Positions 54,601-63,129 of a stretch of 64,000 bases of DNA are shown one piece after another. The stretch comes from Pseudomonas siliginis (GTDB taxonomy: Bacteria > Pseudomonadota > Gammaproteobacteria > Pseudomonadales > Pseudomonadaceae), in the NCBI RefSeq assembly GCF_019145195.1, contig NZ_JAHSTW010000001.1:620001-684000 (forward strand). Reading direction: 5' to 3'. The position numbers were made by a program, and so were the translations under genes. Numbering within the stretch: position 1 is the stretch's first letter; each line of letters opens with the position of its first letter. The notes under the pieces were generated by a model. The model was not told where the DNA came from, ran no database searches, and saw only the letters and a program-made list of their open reading frames with translations.

Positions 54601-56978
54601 CCTGCGGCCAACAACCCGTTGGCACGGTTATCAAGGCTGGCCGCGTGCAACTCCAGGTCGTCGGCGATCATCCGCCCGCCACGGTTGTCGACGTATCCGT
54701 CCTTGGCCACCACCAGCAATTGCCGGGCGGCGACTACACCGCCACGGTTATCGATAGAGCTGGCACGCAGTTCCACATCGCCTTTGATGGATTGCAGACG
54801 GCCCAATGCGTTGTTCAAGTGCTGCTGGACGAGGAGCGTCAGTTGCCCGGTTTCGGCGCTGAGCGTGCCGTCGTTGTTGCCGGTCAGATTGCGCAGGTTT
54901 GCGTCGACGATGCCGCCCAAAAGTTGGCCGCTGGCGTTTTGCAGATCTTGCGCGGTCAGGCTCAGGCGATCGGTCCCCTGGATCAGGCCAAGGCTGTTAT
55001 CCAGGTCTGCACTGGAAACCACGCTGTCATCGGACGAAATCGTGCCTTGCGTATTATCCAGCGTGCCGCGACTGGCCACCTCGAGGGTTTTGCCCGTCAG
55101 ACTTGCGTTGCGGTTGTTGATGCTCTGCGCAGTGACGGTCAAGCGATCCGAGGCTTGCACCTTGCCGTCGTGGTTGTCGAAATCCTGCATCAGCGTCAGA
55201 TCAGCAGCACCGTTTTCCGCGCTGATCACACCCTTGGCGCTGTTATCAAGGCGAGTGGCCGTGACGTGAATGTCGTCGGCAGCCAGCGTCCCACCCTGAT
55301 TGAGCAACTCCCCTCCCGACAGTGCCAGCGTGGTTTTCGCCTGGATCTTGCCCGCGCCGTTATTCAGACGTTCGCGGGCGACAACCTTGGCCTCACCGTC
55401 GCTGGCGCCGATCAGGCCGCCGCTGTTGTCCAGTTGACGGGCGTCCACGTCGAGGCGACCGGCGATCACTTTGCCGCCGGTGTTTTTTACCTCCTGAGCA
55501 TTGAGCTTGAGGCTGCCGCCGGCGATTTCGATACGGCCCTGACGGTTGTCGATACTGTCGACCACCAGTGTTGCCGCTTGCCCATCGGCGAAGCGAATCA
55601 GGCCGCTGAGGTTGACGATGGCCGGCGCGCTCACGACCAGACGGGTTTCACCATAAACACGCGCATTCACACCTTGGTTGACCAGGCGCGCCGCGTTCAG
55701 AGTGAGGTCTTGAGCCTGCACGGTACCGTTCTGGTTCTCGAACGTGTCGGCTGCGCTGGCGTGCAATGTGCGGCTGGCCAGAACGCTGCCACTGTTGCTC
55801 ACCGAAGCACTGTTGATCGACAGATCACCCTTGGCGTTGCGGCTGTTGTCTGCGTTCACCCCGGCTTCAATCACACCAGCGTTGGTCAGCCTGCCGCCGC
55901 TGCTCAGGCTGACGCTGTCACGAGCAGCGAGGCTTTGGCGATTGATCAGGTCTTCGGCGGTTTGTACGGTGACCTGCGTACCGGCATAAACCGCGCCCTG
56001 GGCATCGAGACTTTTGGCCTTTACATCGACGGCATTACCCGCCGTGACTTTGGCCAGGGTCAGTTGGCCATTGGCGTCGATCCGGATGTCACCTGCGCTG
56101 GCGGCAAGATCCCCTGCCAGCTTCACGCCAACGCCCTGCTCGGTGCCGACCAGTTTGATGGCGCCGGCATACATGCCGCCGAGCGCCGAGGAGTCGATGG
56201 CCAGTTGTGGTCTGGCGCTGCCGTCATCGGCACGGGCGGTGGCGCTGAGCGTGTCGGCGTTGACGTCGTTGCGGCCGGTGGTGATGTTCAGGTTTTTTGC
56301 GTGGATCTGTGCATTGATCTGCGCACTGCGGGTAATGATTTCGAAACTGTCGACGTTGCTCGCATCAAGACCGACGCCGTCAATCGAAACGCTTCCCTGA
56401 TCGACCTGAAAGCGCTCCAGGCGACCGTTGTCGAGCACCGGTTTACCGGTGGTCAGCGTGACACGTGGCGTGTTGATGAAACCGCAACCGTTGCAACTGA
56501 TGCCGTAAGGATTGGAAACGATCACCCGTGCCGATTGCCCTGCGACTTCGGTGTAGCCGCGCAACTGGCTCGGGCTGCCGCCATTGACTTCGTTGAGGAT
56601 GGTTTGTGCCGCTGCGCCACGCAGGTTCGGGTTGCCGAGAATGATCCCGCCCAGTTGCGTCTGTTGCATGCGGTCGGTGGCGTTGTTGAGGATGACGCCT
56701 TGCGCACCGACGTTGTAGTCGTGGAACTGGTTATGCGACAGGCCACTGCCATTGGGCGCTGCGATGTTGACGATTGGCACGCCATTGCCGGCGCGATCCA
56801 GACTGGTGCCGGGGGCACTGACAACGATGCCGTCCGCCTGCGCCCACACCGGTTGCCAGAACATGACGTTCGCCAGCAAAAAGGCCAGACCACGCTTGGG
56901 CATGCCGCAGAATTGCTCGCGCTTTTTTACGGCTGCAGAAGGTTGGCTGGCCAGGAAGGCCAGGTGGCGAATGTCCAT
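48621..56978 (-). CDS. cdiA: CdiA-type giant filamentous haemagglutinin with C-terminal toxin
   Basis: A 2785-residue secreted protein. The long signal region ends near VWAQADG (residues 46-49). The two-partner-secretion domain follows (about 50-300) with NPYGISCNGCGFINTPRVTL. A long array of haemagglutinin repeats comes next (LDNSxGxIxx, LxNQGG, SLDNRG). The pretoxin part near residue 2498 has YNYLSHSDLERAAHDLSACG. The last about 95 residues (GFGPTYRPADSEQLEKILTS and on to RVGNGGLADAVRYEKTTGDL) form the presumed toxin. The gene order B-A-I and the coupled immunity gene fit contact-dependent inhibition. The toxin activity is not identified. There is a 25-base gap after cdiB. Confidence 0.92.
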   Translation of the reverse strand: MDIRHLAFLASQPSAAVKKREQFCGMPKRGLAFLLANVMFWQPVWAQADGIVVSAPGTSLDRAGNGVPIVNIAAPNGSGLSHNQFHDYNVGAQGVILNNATDRMQQTQLGGIILGNPNLRGAAAQTILNEVNGGSPSQLRGYTEVAGQSARVIVSNPYGISCNGCGFINTPRVTLTTGKPVLDNGRLERFQVDQGSVSIDGVGLDASNVDSFEIITRSAQINAQIHAKNLNITTGRNDVNADTLSATARADDGSARPQLAIDSSALGGMYAGAIKLVGTEQGVGVKLAGDLAASAGDIRIDANGQLTLAKVTAGNAVDVKAKSLDAQGAVYAGTQVTVQTAEDLINRQSLAARDSVSLSSGGRLTNAGVIEAGVNADNSRNAKGDLSINSASVSNSGSVLASRTLHASAADTFENQNGTVQAQDLTLNAARLVNQGVNARVYGETRLVVSAPAIVNLSGLIRFADGQAATLVVDSIDNRQGRIEIAGGSLKLNAQEVKNTGGKVIAGRLDVDARQLDNSGGLIGASDGEAKVVARERLNNGAGKIQAKTTLALSGGELLNQGGTLAADDIHVTATRLDNSAKGVISAENGAADLTLMQDFDNHDGKVQASDRLTVTAQSINNRNASLTGKTLEVASRGTLDNTQGTISSDDSVVSSADLDNSLGLIQGTDRLSLTAQDLQNASGQLLGGIVDANLRNLTGNNDGTLSAETGQLTLLVQQHLNNALGRLQSIKGDVELRASSIDNRGGVVAARQLLVVAKDGYVDNRGGRMIADDLELHAASLDNRANGLLAAGADGARLILKQTAPSQSQLLNQQGRIQSEGQLHIDGDEIDNSAGVLLGNAIDINAKQLGNNDKGGIVGNGGDVVLNIAGVFSNVTGLVDAGAQRLLLDQLTSLDNRGGTLQGKRLDINSVWINNNAAGQIIAGSDGLKITGKTLLNQQGVILANGSHAELALNNGNLQNQGGTLQADSVSITSADLDNSAASGKAGLISSLIDDLTLTVTRLTNRAGKMFGKDQVIFTGTSLDNTSGEISGNQLGLEAVGQVLNQGGLIESANSLKLTASGLDNSAGGQLRALGGAASQIKLTGNLNNQSGVIEIGSQDLLLSGAEINNFSGNVRHAAQGLFDLDVSQLANNQGSLTGLGNGVWDVGSVNGVGTWQLNGGLTYTSAQNLTLNAGERIASTSALSLNVANLNNAGQLLSGGDLALTLGGNLLNSGKVSAQQKLTISANDVIQQDGRLVSGGDTVMTLRGTLDNLGRLIANQNLTVTAARINNKGTLGAQGNLEFTAANGLYNDADTLLFSGGTMKLHGNSLNNYYGDIYSRGNMSVDAVDGGRAALFSNLSGTIEGEGDVDINAVSFENAKAEFELTSGQSSGSLSWVCGQHCDGGDGWKRGTITITTQFNDEVLKDSRAARFVAGKNFTIHANQVENRYSLLAANGDLTVTADSLLNQGAESRSGTRVVKRGTPGRIDNSLWDKMEFVDVPAFNAATAAGNFDQARFDELISRSSDSRFSLMSDVTTWNANGNAVYAAVMQAGGKVKLDVTNSIQNGTLYDNTYGQLTGSLASDQTDAVGGININLGKHSTDAVAQTSRSVTRIEHVDADGVKQISFTPVDFKGVPFAAVDPTASSTFRLPKGPYGMFVQSTNPQSRYLIETNPELTQTTAFMSSDYLLGKLDFSADEAARRLGDGRYESRLISDAVMAQTGQRFLAGGLENDYEQFRYLMDNALASKNQLNLSVGVSLTSAQVAALTHDIVWMEERIVDGQKVLVPVLYLAQAESRNVRGGSLIQGRDLEMLAGSDLVNVGTLKASNDVSVDVKGSLYQGGLVEADERIKLMATDSIRNALAGEIRGNQVELTTLKGDIVNDRTAIAVRDGSGMRTLVDDGGFISARDSLTIKSGQDLTNASAISSGGDASLSAARDINLLATRDEDELHESFDGGHRSVITTTVENLASTVKTGGDLKLDAGRDINVVASIAEATGNLTAEAKRDINMSSAGDEHNVETHSKDGKKRVHEQDDHTVQKAAEFIAGGDVKTSSGRDTTLISSKISAGNEAYVYAGNDLSLLAAQNKDHTLYDMKEKGGFGNLKLQRDEVTQVTHVGSEIKTGGNLSLVSLGDQHYQVAKLDSGKDILLDSGGAITFEGVKDLHDESHTKTNNNAAWVSAKGRGNTDETLRQTQMIAKGNIVLKAVDGLKIDIKDVSQESVSQTIDAMVKADPQLAWLKEAELRGDVDWRRVEEIHKSFKYSTSGLGVAAQLVLAILLAAVTGGAGAGLIGATAGTFSAGFANAVLIAVETTAANSAISNKGDLGSVLKDVFSSENLQGYVLSGMLGGIGNGLGYNPTELGFDWNSAGQVILKTSADTLAQTALQGGSLGDNFVNNLLGAVIDIGGAIAANKVGNLNLVEGSPTKIAAHALVGGLKSMALGGDFKTGALAGGANEAMVQYLADLILPENYDPNMPGADQAKANLLAMSQLIAVLSAVIADTDPNIAANIAATATQYNYLSHSDLERAAHDLSACGNDAACANTKYAEYHALSQKQDIEAVAQCASNSGSCEGLSRIVAEAEAKTHKLKDLAASASPEAAKMFDLLIAENHGFQNMLAGITAGHSVAAIADTLVQTLGISHEMAMAAVEGLAMSVSGMAPTIKTASNGGKRTSKGSSTEADKSGPSGSDGIKPGIIPPKGGFGPTYRPADSEQLEKILTSYYGADKTGSRVGNGGLADAVRYEKTTGDLLSPAGHEQKAIEVSKRLSDFVRIADNQPPGKYPYTQRDIDFARELIGDIENALLK

Positions 56979-57003
56979 ATCAGAATCTCGATGCGGGCAA
57001 AAA

Positions 57004-58710
57004 TTAAATGAAGAAATCCAGGCGGAAATAAATCGGCGCTTCGCGCTCGGTCAGCGCGTCCGGTCGTTCCAGGGAATGGGCGAAAGTCACGCTGGCGGCC
57101 ACATGCTGACCACGTGCGAACAACTCCAGCGAGTTGCTCGACATGCGCCCGTGCTGGTCGCCGTTGTAGCGATCGCCGCGAATTACGCCCTGGTCGTATC
57201 CGAGGCTGGTGCCGTATTCGGCGAACACCGGTTGCAGCCATTCGGCCGTCACCGGGCGGCTCCAGCGCAGGTCGTTGCGCCAGTAGCCACCACTGTCGCC
57301 GGACAGCGATTGATCCTTGTAGCCGCGGATCGACGCCGAGCCGCCGAGGCTGGTGCGCTGTGGGCTGAACAGCACATCTTCGCTGCGCTGGCCGGTCATC
57401 AGGCTGCTGAAGCTGAAGGATTCACCGAGCAATTTGAACGGCTGCAAATAGCTCAGGGTTGCGGTGTATTTGCGGTAGCGTGCGTCCGGTTCGCCGGGGC
57501 CGGGATCGTGACTGCCCTGCGCATCGAAAGCACCAATGCCCTCCTGCACGCCAGCATCGAAGTTGACGAACGCGCTGCCGACACGACGGCCGTGGTTGAA
57601 GCCGAATTGCGCTTCGCTGATGCGATTGCTGCTCAGTTTGAGTTTGCTGTCTTCGATGAAGTTGTTGCTGCGCAGGTACGAAAGTCCCGCACTGAGGGAG
57701 GTCTTGCTGACCGCGTCGCGATGGATCACGCGCTCGGCGCGCAACTGATGGTTTTCGCTGTCGCCGGTCTGCTTGAAGTTGTAGCCGTTGGCGGCGATCT
57801 GCGAGCGGTACTCGCTCTGGCTGTAGGTGTAACTGAACGTCCACCAGCCCCACGGCAGGCTGTAATTGAGCATGGCGTTGTTGGAAGTGTGCTGGTGATC
57901 GGTCATCGCATCGTGACCGCCGCGCAGGCTCAATTGGTCAGCCAGACCCAGCGGGCTGTCCCAGTCGAACGACGTGCCCCACTGCTGCTCGCCGGTGCTG
58001 CGCTGGCCATCGTTGCTTCGGGACAGGCCGGCGCGCCATGGCTTCTGCGGCGTGTTGGTCACGCGCACTTCACTGCCGCCGACATTCTGCCCCGGCGCCA
58101 GCTCCATTTTGGCCTGGTTGGACGGCAGGCGATTGAGCTGGTCGACCATTTGCTCGATCTCGCGCAGGTTGACCAGTTCACCGCTTTTGCCGGGAAAGGC
58201 CATGGCCAGTTCGCGATCCGAGAGCCGGCTGTTTTCTGCGCCTTTCATGCCTTCGAGTTTGCCTTCGACCACGAGCACTTTCAGGTGCCCGGCGGACAGA
58301 TCCTGTTGCGGCAGATAAGCACGGCTGGTGACCAGACCTTTTTCGATGTAGTGATCGGTGATGACTTTGAGCAACTCGTTGAGCTGCGGCACGCCGAGGC
58401 ATTCGCCGATATAAGGCTTGAGCAGCCGCGTCTTCTCGCGCTCCGAGAGGCTGTCTGCACCTTTGAGTTCGATGTCCTTGATGGTGAAGCAGCGCGTATC
58501 GGCGGGTGCTGTCGGTTGCGCCGGTTTGGCGTCTTTGCCGGGCAGATCCTTGAGTTCTTCGAGGCGCCGCTGCTGCTCTTCGAGCAAACGGTTCTGACGT
58601 TCGCGGATCAGGTCGGTTTCACCGGGAGTGGGCGCGGCCCAGGCAGAGTCAAGCGGAGAAAGGCAGAGCAGCGCCAGGCACAACCGCGCCGTGAAGGCGG
58701 GTGAAAACAT
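57004..58710 (-). CDS. cdiB: CdiB-type outer-membrane transporter (two-partner secretion)
   Basis: A 568-residue protein. The signal peptide ends near SAWAAP, followed by a Glu/Arg-rich helix (RERQNRLLEEQQRRLEEL). Two POTRA domains follow (CFTIKDIELKGADSLSE; GYLVTSRAYLPQQD-like region), then a 16-strand barrel with the conserved SIRGYKDQSLSGDSGGYWRN motif. It ends in a Phe-rich C-terminus (IYFRLDFFI), as needed for outer-membrane assembly. It secretes CdiA and is the first gene of the operon. A palindrome lies in the promoter region upstream. Confidence 0.93.
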   Translation of the reverse strand: MFSPAFTARLCLALLCLSPLDSAWAAPTPGETDLIRERQNRLLEEQQRRLEELKDLPGKDAKPAQPTAPADTRCFTIKDIELKGADSLSEREKTRLLKPYIGECLGVPQLNELLKVITDHYIEKGLVTSRAYLPQQDLSAGHLKVLVVEGKLEGMKGAENSRLSDRELAMAFPGKSGELVNLREIEQMVDQLNRLPSNQAKMELAPGQNVGGSEVRVTNTPQKPWRAGLSRSNDGQRSTGEQQWGTSFDWDSPLGLADQLSLRGGHDAMTDHQHTSNNAMLNYSLPWGWWTFSYTYSQSEYRSQIAANGYNFKQTGDSENHQLRAERVIHRDAVSKTSLSAGLSYLRSNNFIEDSKLKLSSNRISEAQFGFNHGRRVGSAFVNFDAGVQEGIGAFDAQGSHDPGPGEPDARYRKYTATLSYLQPFKLLGESFSFSSLMTGQRSEDVLFSPQRTSLGGSASIRGYKDQSLSGDSGGYWRNDLRWSRPVTAEWLQPVFAEYGTSLGYDQGVIRGDRYNGDQHGRMSSNSLELFARGQHVAASVTFAHSLERPDALTEREAPIYFRLDFFI

Positions 58711-58780
58711 GTTCGATCCCTCGACATAAAAAGTGACATCAAAATAGTGGCGCGATATTAGAGGGCCATCATTTTGACGT

Positions 58781-58794
58781 CAAACTTAAGTTTG
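58781..58794. promoter_or_regulatory. 14-base perfect palindrome upstream of cdiB
   Basis: CAAACTTAAGTTTG lies 71 bases before the cdiB start, next to a TGACGTCA palindrome at 58775-58782 that overlaps it by two bases. They lie in the gap between cdiB and the divergent esterase gene and may be regulator sites; no known consensus was matched. Confidence 0.4.
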
Positions 58795-58933
58795 TTCCGC
58801 TCATCGGGATTTGCCGCGCTTTCATACGGGTGAAACCAGCACCTGCGTACAAGTGGCGGGCGCGTTTTGCGCGGATAGTGGCCGTTGCCCATTCGGCATC
58901 TATTCTTGCCACACACGATCACAAGGAGTTTGC

Positions 58934-59752
58934 ATGAGCACCTTCAAAACCCAAGACGGCACCGAGATCTATTACAAGGACTGGGGCAGCGGCAAGCCCG
59001 TGCTGTTCAGCCACGGCTGGCCGCTGGATGCCGACATGTGGGAATACCAGATGGAGTACCTGAGCAGTCGCGGCTATCGCACCATCGCCTTCGACCGCCG
59101 TGGTTTCGGTCGCTCGGAGCAGCCGTGGACCGGTTATGACTACGACACCTTCGCCGATGACATCGCTGGCCTGATCAACCATTTGGACCTGCGCGACGTA
59201 ACCCTGGTCGGCTTCTCCATGGGTGGCGGCGACGTCAGCCGCTACATCGCCCGCCACGGCAGCGAGCGCGTTGCCGGCCTGGTATTACTCGGTGCGGTCA
59301 CGCCGCTGTTCGGCAAGAAAGCCGACTTCGCCGATGGCGTCGACAAATCGGTGTTCGACGGCATCAAGGCTGGCCTGCTGAAAGATCGCGCGCAGTTCAT
59401 CGCCGACTTCAACGCGCCGTTCTACGGCACCAATCAGGGCCAGAAAGTCTCTGACGGCGTGCTCACGCAAACCCTGAACATCGCGCTGCTGGCGTCGCTC
59501 AAAGGCACCGTCGACTGCGTGACCGCGTTCTCGGAAACCGACTTCCGCCCGGACATGGCCAAGATCGATGTGCCGACGCTGGTGATCCATGGCGACGGCG
59601 ACCAGATCGTGCCATTCGAAACCACCGGCAAGCAGGCCGCCGCACAAATCAAGGGCGCTGAGTTGAAGGTCTACGCGGGCGCGCCGCACGGGTTTGCCGT
59701 GACCCATGCGCAGGCGTTGAATGAGGATCTGCTGGCGTTCCTCAACCGGTAA
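58934..59752 (+). CDS. PFE-like aryl esterase/perhydrolase (non-haem chloroperoxidase family)
   Basis: A 272-residue alpha/beta hydrolase that closely matches the P. fluorescens aryl esterase PFE in length and sequence. The Ser is in GFSMGGGD (residue 95), Asp in GDGDQIVP and His in APHGFAVTH. The oxyanion loop reads HGWPLDADM: Pro replaces the Leu29 of PFE, the same change that was shown to raise perhydrolase activity there. It should therefore make peracids from short acids and hydrogen peroxide as well as hydrolyse aryl esters. AAGGAG precedes the ATG. A terminator follows. Confidence 0.92.
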   Translation: MSTFKTQDGTEIYYKDWGSGKPVLFSHGWPLDADMWEYQMEYLSSRGYRTIAFDRRGFGRSEQPWTGYDYDTFADDIAGLINHLDLRDVTLVGFSMGGGDVSRYIARHGSERVAGLVLLGAVTPLFGKKADFADGVDKSVFDGIKAGLLKDRAQFIADFNAPFYGTNQGQKVSDGVLTQTLNIALLASLKGTVDCVTAFSETDFRPDMAKIDVPTLVIHGDGDQIVPFETTGKQAAAQIKGAELKVYAGAPHGFAVTHAQALNEDLLAFLNR

Positions 59753-59791
59753 TCCCGCACGGCACACGCCGTAGTCAGATGCTGATGAACC

Positions 59792-59814
59792 AAGGCCCGC
59801 GCGATGCGGGCCTT
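59792..59814 (+). terminator. Rho-independent terminator after the esterase gene
   Basis: AAGGCCCGC and GCGGGCCTT form a 9-base stem with a 5-base loop, followed by GTGTTTTG. Confidence 0.85.
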
Positions 59815-59867
59815 GTGTTTTGCGCTATGGTATTTTCCTGCGTCCACCACCCGGAGAAGGAAATCCC

Positions 59868-60491
59868 ATGCTGCGAATACTCGGCAAAGCCTCATCGATC
59901 AACGTGCGCAAAGTGCTGTGGACCTGTGCCGAGCTGGACATTCCCTTCGAGCGCGAGGACTGGGGTTCGGGCTTCCAGTCGCCGAACGCTCCGCAGTTTC
60001 TCGCGCTCAATCCCTGCGCCATGGTGCCGGTGATCCGGGACGGCGATTTCACATTGTGGGAATCCAACACGATCATTCGTTATCTGGCGACGCGTTACGG
60101 CGGCGCTCACTTGTATCCGGCCGAGCCCATTGCCCGGGCGCGGGTCGATCAATGGATCGACTGGCAGGCCTCGGAGCTGAATCGCTCCTGGTCGTATCCG
60201 TTGATGGCGCTGGTGCGCAAGTCGCCGGACTATCAGGACCGCGATGCCTTGGCCGCCGGCTGCCGGGACTGGACGCGCAACATGCAAATCCTCGATCGCC
60301 AACTGGAGAAGACCGGCGCTTACGTCAGTGGCGAGCAATTTTCCCTGGCGGACATCCCGATCGGGCTGTCAGTGAATCGCTGGTTCGAAACGCCGCTCGA
60401 TCACGGAGATCTGGCTGCGGTGCGCGCCTATTACGATCGCTTGAATCAGCGCGACGGTTATCGTTTGTACGGGCGCAACGGCACGCCATAA
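59868..60491 (+). CDS. Glutathione S-transferase-family protein
   Basis: A 207-residue protein with the thioredoxin-like N-terminal domain ([20 protein letters not shown], then [26 protein letters not shown], which holds the cis-Pro and the Glu-Ser glutathione site) and an all-helical C-terminal domain. The N-terminal Ser-Ser-Ile-Asn-Val segment suggests a Ser-type active site. It resembles GstB/YfcG-like proteins of pseudomonads. GGAGAAGG precedes the ATG at 59868. The substrate is unknown; neighbours do not help. Confidence 0.88.
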   Translation: MLRILGKASSINVRKVLWTCAELDIPFEREDWGSGFQSPNAPQFLALNPCAMVPVIRDGDFTLWESNTIIRYLATRYGGAHLYPAEPIARARVDQWIDWQASELNRSWSYPLMALVRKSPDYQDRDALAAGCRDWTRNMQILDRQLEKTGAYVSGEQFSLADIPIGLSVNRWFETPLDHGDLAAVRAYYDRLNQRDGYRLYGRNGTP

Positions 60492-60503
60492 AGACACGCT
60501 CGA

Positions 60504-61388
60504 TCAGGCTTGCTCACGCACCACGCCCCGCTCTTCAAGCAAGCGCACGAACATGCTCAGACTGCGCGACACCGTGCCCCGGCGCCACACCAGCCAGGTG
60601 GTCAGATAGCGGAAGTCCGCCGTCAGCGGCCAGACGCTGACCGTCGCGCTGCCGGGCATGCCTTGCAGCATTTTGCGCGGCATCAGTGCCAGGCCGGCAC
60701 CGGCGCTGACGCAGGCGAGCATGCCGTGGTAGGACTCCATTTCGAAGATCTTGCCCGGTACGGCAGCGTCGGTGCTGAACCATTTTTCGAAATGATGCCG
60801 GTAGGAACAGTTGGATCGGAAGGCGTAGATATTCTCGCCGTTCACGTCCGCCGCACGTTCGACCGGTGAATGATTGAGCGGCGCGATGATGACCATTTCC
60901 TCCTCGAACGCCGGCACACCTTCCAGGGCCGGATGCAGCACCGGGCCGTCGACGAATGCCGCAGCCAGGCGCCCGGACAGTACGCCGTCGATCATCGTCC
61001 CCGATGGCCCGGTCGAAAGATCGAGATCGACCTTCGGGTGCTGCTGGTTGTACGCCGCCAACAGTTCTGGAATGCGCACCGCTGCGGTACTTTCCAGCGA
61101 GCCCAAGGGGAACGCCCCCTGGGGTTCTTCGCCTGCCACCGTAGCGCGGGCTTCCTGCACCAGATCGAGAATGCGCCGCGTGTATTCGAGAAAACTCCAC
61201 CCGGCCGGCGACAGGCGCAGACGGCTCTTCTCGCGGATGAACAGATCGACGCCGAGATCCTGCTCAAGCTGTTTGATCCGTGTGGTCAGGTTCGACGGCA
61301 CGCGGTGGATCTGCGTGGCGGCGGCGCTGATGCTGCCGTGCTCGGCCACGGCCTTGAAGATTTCCAGTTGCACCAGATCCACAGTCAT
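60504..61388 (-). CDS. LysR-family regulator
   Basis: A 294-residue LysR regulator. The helix-turn-helix lies in [20 protein letters not shown] and [16 protein letters not shown]. The effector domain begins [20 protein letters not shown]. This sequence style matches the LysR group that includes putrescine- and amine-utilisation regulators. The start [11 protein letters not shown] at 61388 was chosen over a longer frame; the ribosome site is close to it. It is divergent from the aldehyde dehydrogenase gene and probably controls it. Confidence 0.87.
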   Translation of the reverse strand: MTVDLVQLEIFKAVAEHGSISAAATQIHRVPSNLTTRIKQLEQDLGVDLFIREKSRLRLSPAGWSFLEYTRRILDLVQEARATVAGEEPQGAFPLGSLESTAAVRIPELLAAYNQQHPKVDLDLSTGPSGTMIDGVLSGRLAAAFVDGPVLHPALEGVPAFEEEMVIIAPLNHSPVERAADVNGENIYAFRSNCSYRHHFEKWFSTDAAVPGKIFEMESYHGMLACVSAGAGLALMPRKMLQGMPGSATVSVWPLTADFRYLTTWLVWRRGTVSRSLSMFVRLLEERGVVREQA

Positions 61389-61485
61389 TCTCCAATCGTG
61401 AAGGAAACGCTCTTTATTATTCAGTTTCCAGAAAACTAGCGCCACCCTACTCTAGGCCCATCCGACGAACCTACAGGACAACGTC

Positions 61486-62877
61486 ATGAGCCAGATTTCC
61501 AGCCAGACCCACGCCATCTCGATCAACCCTGCCACCGGCGAGCAGATCGGTGACTACGCGTTTGAATCCGCCGCTGCCCTTGATGCGGCACTGACTCGCG
61601 CTGCCTTCGCTTTCGGCAAGTGGAAGCGCAAGCCGCTGCAGGATCGTTCGCGCCTGTTGACCGCCCTCGCCGGCGCGCTGCGTGAAACCTCAGAAGCGGT
61701 GGCAACCATGATCACCCAGGAAATGGGCAAGCCGATCGCCCAAGCCCGTGGCGAAATCGAGAAATGCGCCAAGCTCTGCGAGTGGTACGCCGAACACGGC
61801 CCAGCCATGCTCGACGCCGAGGCGACTCAAGTGGAAGGCGGCAAGGCGCGTATCGAGTACCGCCCGCTGGGGCCGATTCTGGCAGTGATGCCGTGGAATT
61901 TCCCGATCTGGCAAGTGCTGCGCGGCGCGGTGCCGACGCTGATCGCTGGCAACACTTACGTGCTCAAGCATGCGCCGAACGTGATGGGCAGCGCTTACCT
62001 GTTGCGCGATGCGTTTGTTCGCGCCGGTTTCCCCGAGGGCGTGTTTGAAGTGATCAACGTCACCCCGGAAGGCGTTTCCAGCGCCATTGCCGATTCGCGC
62101 ATCGCCGCTGTGACGCTGACCGGCAGCGTCCGCGCCGGTATGGCCATCGGCGCTCAGGCCGGTGCGGCGTTGAAGAAATGCGTGCTGGAACTCGGCGGCT
62201 CCGATCCGTTCATCGTGCTCAACGATGCTGATCTGGATGAGGCGGTGCACGCGGCGGTGGTCGGTCGCTATCAGAACTCCGGCCAAGTCTGCGCGGCTGC
62301 CAAACGCCTGATCATCGAACAAGGCGTGGTCGAGGAATTCACCCGCAAGTTCGTTGAAGCGACACGCCAGTTGAAGATGGGCGATCCGCTGAACGCCGAC
62401 ACCTATATCGGGCCGATGGCGCGTTTCGATCTGCGTGATGAATTGGATCAGCAAGTGCGTGACACGTTGGAGGAAGGCGCGAAGCTGCTGCTCGGCGGCA
62501 GAAAAGCCGAGGGCGCCGGCAACTACTACGAACCGACCGTACTGGCCGATGTGACCGACCGCATGACTTCGTTCAAGCAAGAGCTGTTTGGCCCGGTCGC
62601 TTCGATTATCACCGCCCGCGATTGCGCACACGCCGTGGCCTTGGCCAACGACAGCGATTTCGGCCTGACTGCCACGATCTACACCGCCAACGTCGCGCTG
62701 GCCGAGCAACTGACCAGCGAACTGGAAACCGGTGGCGTGTTCATCAACGGCTACTCCGCAAGCGACCCGCGCGTGACCTTCGGCGGCGTGAAGAAGAGCG
62801 GCTTCGGTCGCGAGTTGTCGCACTTTGGCGTACGGGAATTCTGCAACGCGCAGACCGTGTGGCTGGATCGTAAATAA
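61486..62877 (+). CDS. Aldehyde dehydrogenase, succinate-semialdehyde type
   Basis: A 463-residue ALDH. The nucleotide-binding segment is VMPWNFPIWQVLRGAVPTLI, the general base Glu is in LELGGSDPFIV, the nucleophilic Cys in NSGQVCAAAKR, and the C-terminal motif is ELFGPVASIITA. HAPNVMGSAYLL in place of KPSE points to the short succinate-semialdehyde/GabD2-like branch, which often prefers NAD. It starts after GGACAACGTC, divergent from the LysR gene. It is not linked by operator sequence to the GntR regulon. Confidence 0.9.
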   Translation: MSQISSQTHAISINPATGEQIGDYAFESAAALDAALTRAAFAFGKWKRKPLQDRSRLLTALAGALRETSEAVATMITQEMGKPIAQARGEIEKCAKLCEWYAEHGPAMLDAEATQVEGGKARIEYRPLGPILAVMPWNFPIWQVLRGAVPTLIAGNTYVLKHAPNVMGSAYLLRDAFVRAGFPEGVFEVINVTPEGVSSAIADSRIAAVTLTGSVRAGMAIGAQAGAALKKCVLELGGSDPFIVLNDADLDEAVHAAVVGRYQNSGQVCAAAKRLIIEQGVVEEFTRKFVEATRQLKMGDPLNADTYIGPMARFDLRDELDQQVRDTLEEGAKLLLGGRKAEGAGNYYEPTVLADVTDRMTSFKQELFGPVASIITARDCAHAVALANDSDFGLTATIYTANVALAEQLTSELETGGVFINGYSASDPRVTFGGVKKSGFGRELSHFGVREFCNAQTVWLDRK

Positions 62878-62895
62878 GCCAAAAACAGTAGCAAT

Positions 62896-63119
62896 TGTGG
62901 GAGCGAGCCTGCTCGCGAAAGCGGTGTATCAAGCGATGAAGATGCCGAATCCACCGGAGCCATCGCTGGCAAGCCAGCTCCCACAAATACTTCGGTGGAC
63001 ACTGATACAGCAAACACCATAGAACCCTGTGGGAGCTGGCTTGCCAGCGATGGCGGTGCATCAGCCAGCATTTATACCGACTGATTCACCGCTTTCGTGA
63101 GCAAGCTCACTCCCACAAG
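62896..63119. repeat. Cluster of four REP-type elements of two kinds
   Basis: A GAGCGAGCCTGCTCGCGA copy, two GAGCTGGCTTGCCAGCGATG-type copies facing each other, and a diverged GTGAGCAAGCTCACTCCCAC copy fill the gap between the aldehyde dehydrogenase gene and the membrane protein gene. Confidence 0.88.
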
Positions 63120-63129
63120 TCCGCTTAAG

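Noticed and set aside
52710..57011. A 1433-codon open frame antisense to cdiA
   Set aside because: It lies within the repetitive haemagglutinin gene, has no family match or ribosome site, and reflects the codon bias of the true strand.
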